From JABDDM01 sp038240295 (GTDB lineage: Bacteria; Bacteroidota; Ignavibacteria; Palsa-1295): 16,890 bases of DNA. The notes below the pieces were generated by a model. It had not been told where the DNA came from and searched no databases. It saw only the letters and a list, made by a program, of their open reading frames with translations. This document shows, piece by piece, positions 1 to 7,658 of the stretch. A program made the translations under genes and the position numbers. Position 1 is the stretch's first letter. The number at the start of each line of letters is the position of its first letter. Location: assembly GCA_038240295.1 (NCBI GenBank), contig JBBSDW010000068.1:1-16890 (forward strand). The letters run 5' to 3'.

Positions 1-87
1 CTCCCAAGATCTTCAAGAATAGCCTGGTCGAGTGTGTGCCGATTTGATGGCATTGAATGTTTGGATCGTATCAAAATTTCTTCATGA
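1..87 (+). CDS. Possible 3' end of an upstream gene (partial)
   Basis: Frame 1 is open from the window edge to a TGA at 85-87, which overlaps the ATG at 84 of the next gene as ATGA, a common operon junction. The visible end of about 28 residues has no recognisable motif. Frame 3 is also open, but only to a TGA at 45-47, so the true frame is undecided. By analogy with other genomes, the gene before an hpnE-type enzyme is often a squalene/presqualene synthase (hpnC or hpnD). That is context only and is not shown by these few codons. Confidence 0.25.
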   Translation, partial: LPRSSRIAWSSVCRFDGIECLDRIKISS

Positions 88-1406
88 CGAAACACCGGAT
101 CGCGATCATTGGCTCGGGCACAAGCGGACTTGCTGCGGCACTTCGGCTTTCGCAATCGGCAGCCCGCGACAACTTCGAAATCACAATTCTTGAATCGCGG
201 CACATTGCGGGCGGCCGCACGCGCTCGTTCGTCGATGAAGAAACGGGCGACACGCTCGATAACGGTCAGCATCTTTTGATGGGCTGTTATTCGGCCACAC
301 GCGAATATATGCGCCTGATCGGCACCGATCATCTCGTTCGCGAGCGCTCACTTGACATTCCTTATTCGCTCTTTAATCCGTTTACCGGCTACGTCCGTCA
401 AGCAAGATTTCGCACCAGGCGCTTGCTTCCTGCACCACTTCATGCGCTTGTGGGATTGCTCATGACCGATCTCCTCTCCGTTGACGAAAAGCGCGCGGCC
501 ATTTCGCTCAGTTTAAAAGTCACCCGCCTGCTTTCTGATCCAACAATTAAAGATTATACATGCGCCGAATTGTTTCGAGTGCACCATCAGCCGGAAGGCC
601 TCGTCCGAAAGCTCTGGGAGCCGCTCGTACTGGCGACCGTGAACGCAAGCATAGAAGACGCGAGCGCGCTCCCGCTCCTCTCCGTTTTGAAGCTTGCACT
701 TCTCGGCAAGCGCTCGGGTGCAACGTTTCTTTTTCCTGAAGTGGGCTTGAGCGAACTACTGATCGACCCTGCGATAAAAATGCTTGCCGAGTCGAAGGTG
801 GAGTTGCTGCTGAAACATGCTGTGAGGAAAATCGACGAGGATTTAAGCATTACGATTGACACTGAGAGCAAGCAGCAATATGACAGCATTATTATCGCAT
901 CGACACCCGACAGCATCGAGCTGCCGAGCGCAGCCGAGTTGCCTGTAACGACGTATAGTCCCATCGTTAACGCATATTTCTGGGTTGACCACCCATTGCT
1001 TATCGATCCGATTCGTGCGTTCGTCGGAGGTCATCTCCAATGGGCCTTTTCGAAAAAGAGTACATTCGCTGCGGAGCGGATCGCGCTGACCGTAAGCGCC
1101 GCCAACGAACTGATCGGCCTTAGCAACGATGATATTGCCCGACAGCTTTGGATGGAGCTTACGCGGGGAGTTGAAGTCCCGACGGGTGACCGGCCGAAGC
1201 TCGTCCATTATCAGATCATCAAGGAAAAACGTGCAACCCCGTTGCTCCGTCCTGCCGCTCAGAATGGACGCCCCACAACGCTCTCTTCCGTGCGTGGCCT
1301 GTATCTTGCAGGCGACTTCGTGCAGAATATGCTGCCTGCAACAATTGAGGGGGCAATTCGTAACGGATTTAGCGCTGCTGAGTGTTTACTCGTAGATTTT
1401 TCATAA
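84..1406 (+). CDS. hpnE: Hydroxysqualene dehydroxylase-like FAD-dependent amine oxidase (HpnE type)
   Basis: Flavin-dependent oxidoreductase of about 440 aa that in this family converts hydroxysqualene to squalene, the precursor of hopanoids, together with HpnC and HpnD. Seen: an N-terminal Rossmann motif GSGTSG (residues 10-15), the ILESRHIAGGRTRSF segment (about 36-50) typical of phytoene desaturase/amine oxidase proteins, the family-typical DNGQHLL (about 59-65), and a C-terminal FAD-binding block LYLAGDFVQNMLPATIEGAI. The length matches HpnE. An in-frame ATG at 57 would add nine residues. I prefer 84 because it begins directly before the Rossmann fold and overlaps the preceding frame's stop as ATGA. 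No Shine-Dalgarno is visible for either. A carotenoid desaturase role is the main alternative, but DNGQHLL and LPATIEGAI favour HpnE. Confidence 0.8.
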   Translation: MTKHRIAIIGSGTSGLAAALRLSQSAARDNFEITILESRHIAGGRTRSFVDEETGDTLDNGQHLLMGCYSATREYMRLIGTDHLVRERSLDIPYSLFNPFTGYVRQARFRTRRLLPAPLHALVGLLMTDLLSVDEKRAAISLSLKVTRLLSDPTIKDYTCAELFRVHHQPEGLVRKLWEPLVLATVNASIEDASALPLLSVLKLALLGKRSGATFLFPEVGLSELLIDPAIKMLAESKVELLLKHAVRKIDEDLSITIDTESKQQYDSIIIASTPDSIELPSAAELPVTTYSPIVNAYFWVDHPLLIDPIRAFVGGHLQWAFSKKSTFAAERIALTVSAANELIGLSNDDIARQLWMELTRGVEVPTGDRPKLVHYQIIKEKRATPLLRPAAQNGRPTTLSSVRGLYLAGDFVQNMLPATIEGAIRNGFSAAECLLVDFS

Positions 1407-1411
1407 TTTTG
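1404..1411 (+). promoter_or_regulatory. Candidate Bacteroidota-type -7 box TAATTTTG before the macA-like gene
   Basis: TAATTTTG fits the TAnnTTTG -7 consensus known for Bacteroidota sigma factors. It overlaps the stop codon of the hpnE-like gene and would give a leader of about 75 nt before the ATG at 1493. No convincing TTTG -33 element is present 17-23 nt upstream, so this is only a candidate. The identical octamer occurs on the other strand at 9652-9659 before a secreted-protein gene. Confidence 0.3.
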
Positions 1412-1492
1412 TTCGTCTGTCGGTCAATCTTGCGTCAATAGTCAGGCACGCCATATTTCACCCCACGTTCGTCGTCAGTCACAAGCTTTCTC

Positions 1493-2887
1493 ATGTCGAC
1501 TTTTAGCCGTAGCACCGTTCAGGAAACCACAACGACACCCGGTACCAAACCGGCGCCTGCCGTCGTAATCACCGAAACGAAACGATCGAAGGCGCTCGGC
1601 AAAACGATTCAGCGGGTTGTGCTTTCGATGCTCGGGCTGCTGCTGATCATCGGTGCCTACTTTTATTTCCGGCCTAGCGCGACCAGCACCTACACGATTC
1701 GCTATGCAGCAGTCGAGCGCGGCGATATCATAAAAGCCGTAACCGCAACCGGCACACTCCAGGCGACAAAGACGGTCCAGGTCGGCAGTCAGGTCTCGGG
1801 TACCATCCTGAAGCTATACGCCGATTTTAATTCTGTCGTCACTAAGGGGCAACTCCTGGCTCAGCTCGATCCGACATTTTACGATGCAACCATCGTTGGT
1901 GCAAAAGCAAACCTCGCGCAGGCCGAAGCAAGCTTATCGGAAGCTAACAAAGAAGCTGCTCGAGCTGGGACGCTGCTTAAAAGCCAGCTCATCGCGCAAG
2001 CTGATTATGATATTGCAAATACAAAGCTCGAAACCGCACAAGCGACCGTGCAGCAGCTGAATGCCGAATTGCAGAAGGCCATGGTAAATCAATCGTACAC
2101 AACGATCCATTCTCCGATCAACGGAACGGTCGTCTCGAGAAATGTGGATGTCGGTCAGACGGTTGCTGCTTCGCTTAATGCTCCTGTTATCTTTACGATC
2201 GCGGAGGATCTCAGCAAGATGCAGGTATCGGCGAATGTCGACGAAGCCGATATCAGTCAGGTCGTCGAAGGTCAGGATGTCAAGTTCACCGTCGATGCGT
2301 ACCCGGGTCAGGAATTTACCGGTAAAGTCTTTCAGATCAGGATCAATCCCATCACCGCGCAGAACGTTGTTACCTATAGCGTGATCATCAACGTCGATAA
2401 TGGTAACGGGAAGCTATTGCCTGGGATGACAGCAACCGTTGGCATCATCTCTTCGGCGAAAGAAGGCGTCGTCAAAGTACCGGAGGCTGCATTGCGCTTC
2501 ACCCCTCCGGCGGACATGCCAGGGGTTATTGCAACCAATACTTCAGGCAGCACTCAAAAAGGCGCGGGTGCAAGAACGGGAGGAAGCGGATCGGGAGGAA
2601 GCGGATCGGGAGGCAGCGGCAAACCAAAGGGAACACGGCCCGCTGGAGCCTCCGACAAGGCTACCATCTATGTCAAGAACAACGATCTTAAAGTGCCGAT
2701 CAAACCGGTTCAAGTTACCACCGGACTCTCTGACGGTGCGACGACCGAAATTCTTACGAGCAATCCTGCAATATCTGCAGGCGATAGCGTCGTGATAGGC
2801 GCCTATAGCAATTCGGGTGGCGCGGCATCCTCCACAACAAACCAACCGGGCGCAAGTCCGCTCGGTGGCGGTGGACGCCGTTTCTGA
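1493..2887 (+). CDS. MacA-like periplasmic adaptor subunit (HlyD/RND-MFP family)
   Basis: Membrane-fusion protein of 464 aa that should link an inner-membrane ABC permease to an outer-membrane channel. Residues 1-40 are a polar cytoplasmic tail, followed by one membrane anchor at about 41-59. The first half of the lipoyl/barrel-sandwich domain lies around 95-128 (VGSQVSGTILKLY), then an Ala/Glu-rich coiled-coil hairpin at about 137-200, the second lipoyl half at 207-224 (SPINGTVVSRNVDVGQTV), and a beta-barrel domain at about 235-325. Odd: the membrane-proximal domain is interrupted at about 355-380 by a Gly/Ser linker, and the C-terminus is again Gly/Ser rich. The gene is 9 bp upstream of the permease gene, so the two are almost certainly co-transcribed. 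The substrate cannot be told. Confidence 0.85.
   Translation: MSTFSRSTVQETTTTPGTKPAPAVVITETKRSKALGKTIQRVVLSMLGLLLIIGAYFYFRPSATSTYTIRYAAVERGDIIKAVTATGTLQATKTVQVGSQVSGTILKLYADFNSVVTKGQLLAQLDPTFYDATIVGAKANLAQAEASLSEANKEAARAGTLLKSQLIAQADYDIANTKLETAQATVQQLNAELQKAMVNQSYTTIHSPINGTVVSRNVDVGQTVAASLNAPVIFTIAEDLSKMQVSANVDEADISQVVEGQDVKFTVDAYPGQEFTGKVFQIRINPITAQNVVTYSVIINVDNGNGKLLPGMTATVGIISSAKEGVVKVPEAALRFTPPADMPGVIATNTSGSTQKGAGARTGGSGSGGSGSGGSGKPKGTRPAGASDKATIYVKNNDLKVPIKPVQVTTGLSDGATTEILTSNPAISAGDSVVIGAYSNSGGAASSTTNQPGASPLGGGGRRF
2578..2620 (+). repeat. In-frame 15-bp tandem repeat encoding a Gly/Ser linker
   Basis: The unit GGGAGGAAGCGGATC is present twice exactly (2578-2592, 2593-2607) and a third time as a partial variant (2608-2620). 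It encodes GGSGS-type repeats inside the MacA-like adaptor. Because the unit is a multiple of three, copy-number change by slippage would keep the frame and only change linker length. Confidence 0.85.
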
Positions 2888-2896
2888 TCACAGACT

Positions 2897-4123
2897 ATGT
2901 TCGCACAACTTTCGAGTAGTCTGATCATGGCGATCGATTCGCTCATGCACAATAAAGTGCGGGCGATGCTGACCATGCTTGGCATCATCATCGGCGTCGG
3001 CGCAGTGATCACGATGACGGCGATCGGACAGGGCGCCCAAAAATCGGTCAACGATCAGATCGCCGCAATGGGCACGAACGTCGTGATGATCATTCCCGGC
3101 GCGACCCAGGGCGGTGGTGTTTCGAGCGGCGCCGGTTCCTCGCAACGGTTAACTGCCAACGATGCAGCGGCAATTCAAAAAGGTTCGTCGCTCATCACCA
3201 ATATTTCACCCATCGCTAATTCGAGCGTTCAAGTCATCGCCGGCAATCTCAACTGGGCAACGAGGATCACCGGTTGCACGCCCGAGTATCTCGACATCAG
3301 AAACTGGAGCATTGTGGACGGAGCGAATTTTACCGCCGCCGATCTCAAAGCGGAAAACAAGGTTTGTCTGCTCGGACAAACCGTTGTCGACAACCTCTTC
3401 CCGGGCGGGGCGAGCCCAGTTGGGCAGGTCATCCGCATCAAACATCTACCCTTCACCGTCGATGGCGTACTTTCCGTCAAAGGCACGAATGCATTCGGAC
3501 AGGACCAGGACGATATTATCCTAGCCCCGTTCACAACTGTGCAGAAGAAAATACAAGGTGTCACGTATGCGAACATGCTCATCGCGAGCACCGTTAATTC
3601 CGATGTGACCGTCCCGGCGGAAGCAGATGTAACAGCGTCACTTCGGCAGACGCATAAGCTGCAGCCCAACGACGACAACGATTTTCAGCTTCGCTCGCAG
3701 GTCGAACTCGCAGCTGCGGCAAATCAGAACGCATCGACGTTAACAAGTTTGCTCCGCAACGCTGCGATCATCGCGCTGCTTGTTGGCGGTATCGGCATCA
3801 TGAATATCATGCTCGTAACCGTGACCGAACGCACACGCGAGATCGGTATTCGTAAGTCGATCGGCGCAAAGCGGCTCGACATTATGATGCAGTTTCTGAC
3901 TGAGGCCGTGACGCTATCGCTGCTCGGAGGCATCATCGGTGTCGGGATCGGGTATCTCGCAAGCGCGATCATCTCCAGCAATAATGGCTGGGTGCTGCTT
4001 ATCTCCCCTTCGGCGACGTTGCTATCTTTCGGCGCGGCTGCACTGGTCGGTGTGTTTTTCGGTTATTATCCCGCACGCAAGGCTGCACGGTTAAATCCGA
4101 TCGAAGCCCTTAGATACGAATAG
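2897..4123 (+). CDS. MacB/FtsX-like ABC transporter permease without fused ATPase
   Basis: Permease of 408 aa from the MacB family (MacB periplasmic core plus FtsX domain). TM1 is at about 21-42, a large periplasmic domain spans about 45-280, and three further helices lie at about 286-310, 335-360 and 371-392. The FtsX signature TERTREIGIRKSIGA (310-324) and the C-terminal YPARKAARLNPIEALRYE are clear. The E. coli MacB ATPase domain is absent. Proteins of this shape normally work with a separate LolD/MacB-type ATPase, usually encoded next door, but here the adaptor lies directly upstream and a ureohydrolase gene downstream. The ATPase must be encoded elsewhere if the system works. Likely roles are export of a peptide, antibiotic or lipid; the substrate is unknown. 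Confidence 0.85.
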   Translation: MFAQLSSSLIMAIDSLMHNKVRAMLTMLGIIIGVGAVITMTAIGQGAQKSVNDQIAAMGTNVVMIIPGATQGGGVSSGAGSSQRLTANDAAAIQKGSSLITNISPIANSSVQVIAGNLNWATRITGCTPEYLDIRNWSIVDGANFTAADLKAENKVCLLGQTVVDNLFPGGASPVGQVIRIKHLPFTVDGVLSVKGTNAFGQDQDDIILAPFTTVQKKIQGVTYANMLIASTVNSDVTVPAEADVTASLRQTHKLQPNDDNDFQLRSQVELAAAANQNASTLTSLLRNAAIIALLVGGIGIMNIMLVTVTERTREIGIRKSIGAKRLDIMMQFLTEAVTLSLLGGIIGVGIGYLASAIISSNNGWVLLISPSATLLSFGAAALVGVFFGYYPARKAARLNPIEALRYE

Positions 4124-4143
4124 CGACATTTACCCCAAGAAAA

Positions 4144-5121
4144 TTGTACGACTTTACACAGCTCTCCCCTGCGAAATATTCTATCACCCGCCGCGAGGAA
4201 GATCCACGACTCGGCGAGCTTATTAAATCGTATTCCCCTGCCGAACTGGAGGCAGCAAATGTCGTGATATTCGGTGTTCCTACCGATGAGGGCATCGCAC
4301 GAAATGGCGGTCGCATCGGTGCATCGGAAGCGCCAACCGCAATTCGTGAAGCACTTGCAAAGCTCACTCCATACGCTGGGCCAAGTTTCAAGCATCATCT
4401 TGAGACGCTTGCGATCGTCGATCTCGGCGACATCAAACAGGGACCGCTCGAAGCCATGCACGACGAAGCGCGGACAGTCCTTCGCGAACTTTCGACGATG
4501 GGAAAGATCGTCATCGCGCTCGGCGGCGGTCATGATATCACCTACCCTCTTGTCAAGGGTTTGAGCGAAGTACCGGATTCGAAACCGCTTGGGTTAATAA
4601 ATGTCGATGCCCATCTTGACGTCAGGCCTAAGATAAACGGCGAGCATCACTCGGGCAGTTCGTTCAGATTGCTGATCGAAGAAGGTGTGATCTTTGGGTC
4701 GCGATTGTGCGAGATCGGAATTCAACCATTTGTGAACGCGCAAAGCTATTTCGATTGGGTCGTCCAACAAGGTACGCGCGTGCTGACCTTCGAAGATGCA
4801 ACCACAAGCCATTTACCGAACGCCTTCGAAGAGTGCGCCTTCGCACTCACGCTCGGCGACGACTCGACACCGATCTATCTTTCATTCGACATTGACGCCA
4901 TCCGAGCCGCCGATGCACCCGGCGCAAGCGCACCTGCCGCCGTTGGCTTCTTAGCAGAAGAAGCATTCGAACTTGCCGTCGCGGCAGGACTCAACCGATC
5001 CGTAAGAGCCTTCGATCTGGTAGAAGTTTCTCCGAAGCACGACGTCGACAACCGAACATCCCGCCTCGCCGCACGCATGATCGCAGGGTTCCTAGCTGGC
5101 GTAGCAAGCCGCGAACACTAA
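4144..5121 (+). CDS. hutG: Formimidoylglutamase-like ureohydrolase (arginase superfamily)
   Basis: Metal-dependent hydrolase of 325 aa. All six binuclear Mn ligands expected in the arginase/agmatinase family are present: H130 in GGGHDI, D155/H157/D159 in NVDAHLDVR, and D249/D251 in SFDIDAI. The residues after the last ligands (DAPGASAP) match the APGVSAP pattern of formimidoylglutamases rather than the GTPEPGG pattern of agmatinases, so histidine degradation (formimidoylglutamate to glutamate and formamide) is the best guess. No hutH, hutU or hutI is in the window. The frame has no ATG near the expected start: the choice is TTG at 4144, 20 bp after the permease stop, and the next Met is about residue 104. 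Another guanidino-acid hydrolase cannot be excluded. Confidence 0.75.
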   Translation: MYDFTQLSPAKYSITRREEDPRLGELIKSYSPAELEAANVVIFGVPTDEGIARNGGRIGASEAPTAIREALAKLTPYAGPSFKHHLETLAIVDLGDIKQGPLEAMHDEARTVLRELSTMGKIVIALGGGHDITYPLVKGLSEVPDSKPLGLINVDAHLDVRPKINGEHHSGSSFRLLIEEGVIFGSRLCEIGIQPFVNAQSYFDWVVQQGTRVLTFEDATTSHLPNAFEECAFALTLGDDSTPIYLSFDIDAIRAADAPGASAPAAVGFLAEEAFELAVAAGLNRSVRAFDLVEVSPKHDVDNRTSRLAARMIAGFLAGVASREH

Positions 5122-5176
5122 TTTTTTGCTTTGAGACAAAGATATAGACCGGTCATTCTGAGGAAGCGTCCGATCG

Positions 5177-5426
5177 CCAAAAACTTTCTCGCCAGAAGAA
5201 CACTCTCAAAGCATGTCATCCTGCGCGGAGCATCCATCACACCAGCGATGAAGGCGGAGTGAAGAATCTCGTGGAATACTGGCAACGAGAAGAATCCTAT
5301 TCGCTTCGGAAAGTGCTATCGCTCCAGCATTCCATGAGATACTTCACTCCGCTAAAGCTGGTTCAGGATGACATGGTCCAAAAGTTTCTCGCTATAGGGG
5401 CAACACTCTCAAAGCACGTCATCCTG
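5177..5426. repeat. Diverged direct repeat pair (about 48 bp, copies 5177-5223 and 5378-5426)
   Basis: Both copies run CCAAAA-ctTTTCTCGC, a short variable stretch, CACTCTCAAAGCAYGTCATCCTG. They differ at a few bases and by two inserted bases. They lie in the 405-bp space between two converging genes and each leads into a GTCATCCTG-type palindrome. A further related segment, GTCATTCTGAGGAAGCG, begins near 5152. Sequences of this GTCATxCTGA...GCG style are common dispersed intergenic elements in many bacterial genomes. No coding potential is visible between 5122 and 5526. Confidence 0.7.
5254..5352. repeat. Imperfect inverted repeat, 29-nt arms
   Basis: The arm at 5254-5282 and the reverse complement of 5324-5352 agree at 26 of 29 positions, separated by 41 nt. 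This hairpin is nested inside a second inverted pair, CATGTCATCCTG at 5212-5223 and CAGGATGACATG at 5364-5375. The nesting suggests one folded repeat unit of about 165 bp. Confidence 0.75.
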
Positions 5427-5472
5427 AACGGAGCCTTCAGCGCCCAGCGATGAAGGCTCCGTTCAGGATGAC
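5418..5472. repeat. Long near-perfect hairpin (21-bp perfect stem plus one)
   Basis: Arm 5419-5439 and arm 5451-5471 are exact reverse complements over 21 bp, with an 11-nt loop at 5440-5450; the G5418-C5472 pair extends the stem. It lies between the 3' ends of the convergent hutG-like gene and the short gene at 5527-5777. It could block read-through from either side, although no T-run follows as in an intrinsic terminator. Confidence 0.85.
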
Positions 5473-5526
5473 ATGCCCAATCATTGCGCTCGGGCGGAGA
5501 ACATCGAATAATAAGGGCCTGCTCGT

Positions 5527-5777
5527 TCAACGACCATAGTTGTCGTAAGCCGCATCTTCGTCCGTAAGCCTCGCAGAAATTCCTTGGCAGCAAGGTCCTT
5601 CCAATCGTTATCCTCGTGGACATCGTGAGACGAGAGCACTACAACGTCCACCTTTTCACCAATAGGAAATGGCAGCGAAAGGACTACTTTGCCTTCGCTG
5701 TTTACGACCGCCTCGGTATGAGATGGTTGCATAACACTCGCAATAAAATTTGGGGCAAGCTGAAGCGTACCCCACAT
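5527..5777 (-). pseudogene. Short antitoxin-like gene with a C-terminal frameshift
   Basis: Starts 4 bp after the rpoD stop on the same strand. The uninterrupted frame runs from 5777 to 5481 (98 aa), but its last 30 residues look random. Up to EFLRG the protein has an AbrB-like beta pattern (AVVNSEGKVVLSLPFPIGEKVDVVVLS) followed by DWKDLAAKEFLRG. A single-base shift near 5560 (for example one extra G on the minus strand) continues in another frame as DEDAAYDNYGR and a TGA at 5527-5529. That gives the acidic EDxxYD ending seen in short partner proteins of PIN toxins. Start choice is open: ATG at 5777, or Met16 at 5732 just before the conserved part. The family assignment rests on pattern memory and is inference. 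Whether the frameshift is real decay or a sequencing error cannot be decided here. Confidence 0.5.
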
Positions 5778-5781
5778 CTCT

Positions 5782-6651
5782 TTATCCTAAATAACTGCGG
5801 AGCGGCTTTGAGCGGCTGGCGTGGCGTAGGCGGCGGATCGCTTTTTCTTTGATCTGGCGGACGCGTTCGCGGGTGAGTGCGAATTTCTCGCCGATCTCTT
5901 CGAGCGTCAACGGGTGGATATCGTTAAGTCCGAAATAAAGCTCGAGCACTTCTTTCTCCCGCTGCGAAAGCGAGGTAAGTGCACGCGTCACTTCGACCTT
6001 TAACGATTCGCTCATGAGCACCGAGTCGGGCGGCGTTTGCGTCGCATCCTGAAGCACATCGAGCAACCGGTTATCTTCGCCCTGCGCAAATGGCGCATCG
6101 ACCGAAAGATGCCTCCCGGAGATCTTAAGCGTCTCGGATACCTCAGCGCTCGACATCTGAAGTTTCTCGGCAAGTTCGCCGGCAGTTGGTTCGCGTTCGA
6201 ACTCCTGCTCCAGCTGTGAAAACTTTTTGCCGATCTTGTTTAGCGCCCCAACGCGGTTGAGCGGCAGGCGAACAATTCGCGATTGCTCGGCCAATGCCTG
6301 GAGGATCGACTGGCGAATCCACCACACCGCGTAGGAAATAAATTTGAAGCCGCGCGTTTCGTCGAAGCGACGCGCCGCTTTGATGAGTCCCAAATTTCCT
6401 TCGTTGATCAGATCGCCGAGCGAGAGTCCTTGATTTTGGTACTGCTTCGCAACGGAGACGACAAACCTCAAATTCGCTTTTACAAGAATTTCGAGGGCGC
6501 GCTGGGATTCCACACCCTGAATTTCAGCCTTGATCTTTTTCGCAAGGTCGATCTCCATTTCGGAGTTGAGCAGATCGACCTTACCGATCTCTTGCAAATA
6601 CATGTCAAGAGACTGGCTTTCACGATTCGTATACTGTTTCGAAATGCGCAT
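5782..6651 (-). CDS. rpoD: Primary RNA polymerase sigma factor (sigma-70, Bacteroidota type)
   Basis: Directs core RNA polymerase to housekeeping promoters. The 289 aa contain region 1.2 (about 12-40, SLDMYLQEIGKVDLL), region 2 (about 53-125) with the near-invariant NLRFVVSVAKQYQNQGLSL, INEGNLGLIKAARRFDETRG and FKFISYAVWWIRQSILQAL, region 3 (about 130-200), and region 4 with the -35 helix-turn-helix TLEEIGEKFALTRERVRQIK (about 249-268). No long region 1.1 is present, which fits the short primary sigma factors of Bacteroidota. They recognise TTTG/TAnnTTTG promoters. Upstream on the same strand, 67 bp away, is a PIN-domain gene, and downstream a short antitoxin-like gene begins 4 bp after the stop. 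All could share a transcript. Confidence 0.93.
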   Translation of the reverse strand: MRISKQYTNRESQSLDMYLQEIGKVDLLNSEMEIDLAKKIKAEIQGVESQRALEILVKANLRFVVSVAKQYQNQGLSLGDLINEGNLGLIKAARRFDETRGFKFISYAVWWIRQSILQALAEQSRIVRLPLNRVGALNKIGKKFSQLEQEFEREPTAGELAEKLQMSSAEVSETLKISGRHLSVDAPFAQGEDNRLLDVLQDATQTPPDSVLMSESLKVEVTRALTSLSQREKEVLELYFGLNDIHPLTLEEIGEKFALTRERVRQIKEKAIRRLRHASRSKPLRSYLG

Positions 6652-6718
6652 GCGCTACGAGTTGATGTGGTTGGCTTGCTCGATCATCGGCTTACAGTGC
6701 CGAACAGATTGACCGGCA

Positions 6719-7234
6719 TTACGCAAACGTATTTGCTGACGTTGTTGAAAATGATTGATCGTATATGCTCGGTTCCAACGGAAGTGCATCGTAGATGGGA
6801 ACGATACCGATCTGTTGGTAGCGAGTCTTATAAACGCGAGTGAGCACACCGAGCTTGCTTGCGTGGGCAAGGCCGAGGATGATCGATTCGCGCGAGTTCA
6901 CGTGGATAGATGCAGAAGACTTGTTGAGGTCCGCCAAATGGCGGTCGGCTGACTGGTTGATCGCGATCGCGGCGACCTCAGCCGAACGCGCTGGAAAGCC
7001 GAGCACGCGAACGAGCGTAAGTACGGCAAGGACGGCTTCGCGCTCGATGGCGTTCGAAGCAGCGCGAAAAAGCTCGAGAGCGTTCAGCATCGTCGTATAG
7101 CAGCGAACCTGACGGAGAGCCGTACGCAAGAGCGTCGCTTCACCGCCGGGAGCAAGGAGATAATCGGCAAGTACGTCGGTCTCTATTAACAATTGACTGA
7201 TAGGCGACTGGCTTAACGACTGACTGGATATCAT
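6719..7234 (-). CDS. PIN-domain protein (VapC-like), catalytic site partly degenerate
   Basis: 171 aa with the layout of a PIN ribonuclease domain: the first acidic residue D20 in LLIETDVLADYLL, the second E54 in TTMLNALELFRAA, then RVLGFPARSAEVAAIAI and a third conserved block ESIILGLAHASKLGVLTRVYKTRYQQI. In typical VapC proteins the third block begins with Asp (DxLIAAxA) and ends LxTxDxxF. Here E116 replaces Asp and no Asp/Asn follows LTR, so metal binding may be weakened. The C-terminal 30 residues are an extra tail. The gene starts 20 bp after a short unknown gene and precedes rpoD by 67 bp. RNA-cleaving toxin activity is inferred from the fold only. Confidence 0.6.
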   Translation of the reverse strand: MISSQSLSQSPISQLLIETDVLADYLLAPGGEATLLRTALRQVRCYTTMLNALELFRAASNAIEREAVLAVLTLVRVLGFPARSAEVAAIAINQSADRHLADLNKSSASIHVNSRESIILGLAHASKLGVLTRVYKTRYQQIGIVPIYDALPLEPSIYDQSFSTTSANTFA

Positions 7235-7254
7235 GCGGAACGCGTCAAAAATGA

Positions 7255-7551
7255 TTAGAGCTGCCGCGTCTCAAAATTTTCCTGGGTGGCAATTCGCACC
7301 CGAAAGGCCTCGTGCGAATCCGCGAGCCTGCCTTCGGCTGCCAAACCAATGGCTATGATCTCGACATCGAGCTGCTGAACACGAGCGATCTCCTCGACCT
7401 CGCTTCGGCCGCCACCCGGCCGCGCATCCCACATCACGAGTTGCAACGGAGTCGAATCTTCCATTGCTTCAATCGGCGATTCGAGTTCGATCCAGGTACG
7501 ATCTGGCGTCTGCCGGAGTGTCCCTTGTACGAATTGTGGTCGAACTTCCAT
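7255..7551 (-). CDS. Conserved-looking hypothetical protein, possible partner of the PIN protein
   Basis: I do not recognise this gene. From ATG 7551 it encodes 98 aa. An upstream in-frame ATG at 7614 would add a Cys-rich, unlikely stretch. The product is beta-rich, with segments FVQGTLRQTPDRTWIELESP and TPLQLVMWDARPGGGRSEVE, then VQQLDVEIIAIGLA, and no signal peptide or membrane helix. The strand pattern could be a small OB-like fold, but that is a guess. It ends 20 bp before the PIN gene on the same strand. A short gene directly upstream of a PIN gene is the usual antitoxin position, yet no DNA-binding motif is evident. Confidence 0.5.
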   Translation of the reverse strand: MEVRPQFVQGTLRQTPDRTWIELESPIEAMEDSTPLQLVMWDARPGGGRSEVEEIARVQQLDVEIIAIGLAAEGRLADSHEAFRVRIATQENFETRQL

Positions 7552-7658
7552 GCGTTTTGTTACGGAATCCCTCAAATAGCAAAGGAAACCGCGATTCGTG
7601 CAGCAATTCTGCAAGTGCTCGAAAAACCGCCCATTTCTTCGCTTCGTTCCGATTCCAT

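Noticed and set aside
4587..4850. Short minus-strand open frames inside the hutG-like gene
   Set aside because: They are shadows of conserved metal-binding segments of the ureohydrolase.
5177..5475. Repeats considered as a CRISPR array
   Set aside because: Only two diverged direct copies about 200 bp apart, nested palindromes, no regular spacers and no cas genes.
6283..6843. A 186-aa open frame on the plus strand opposite rpoD
   Set aside because: It is antisense to conserved sigma-70 regions 1.2-2 and to the intergenic and PIN sequences; no family motif.
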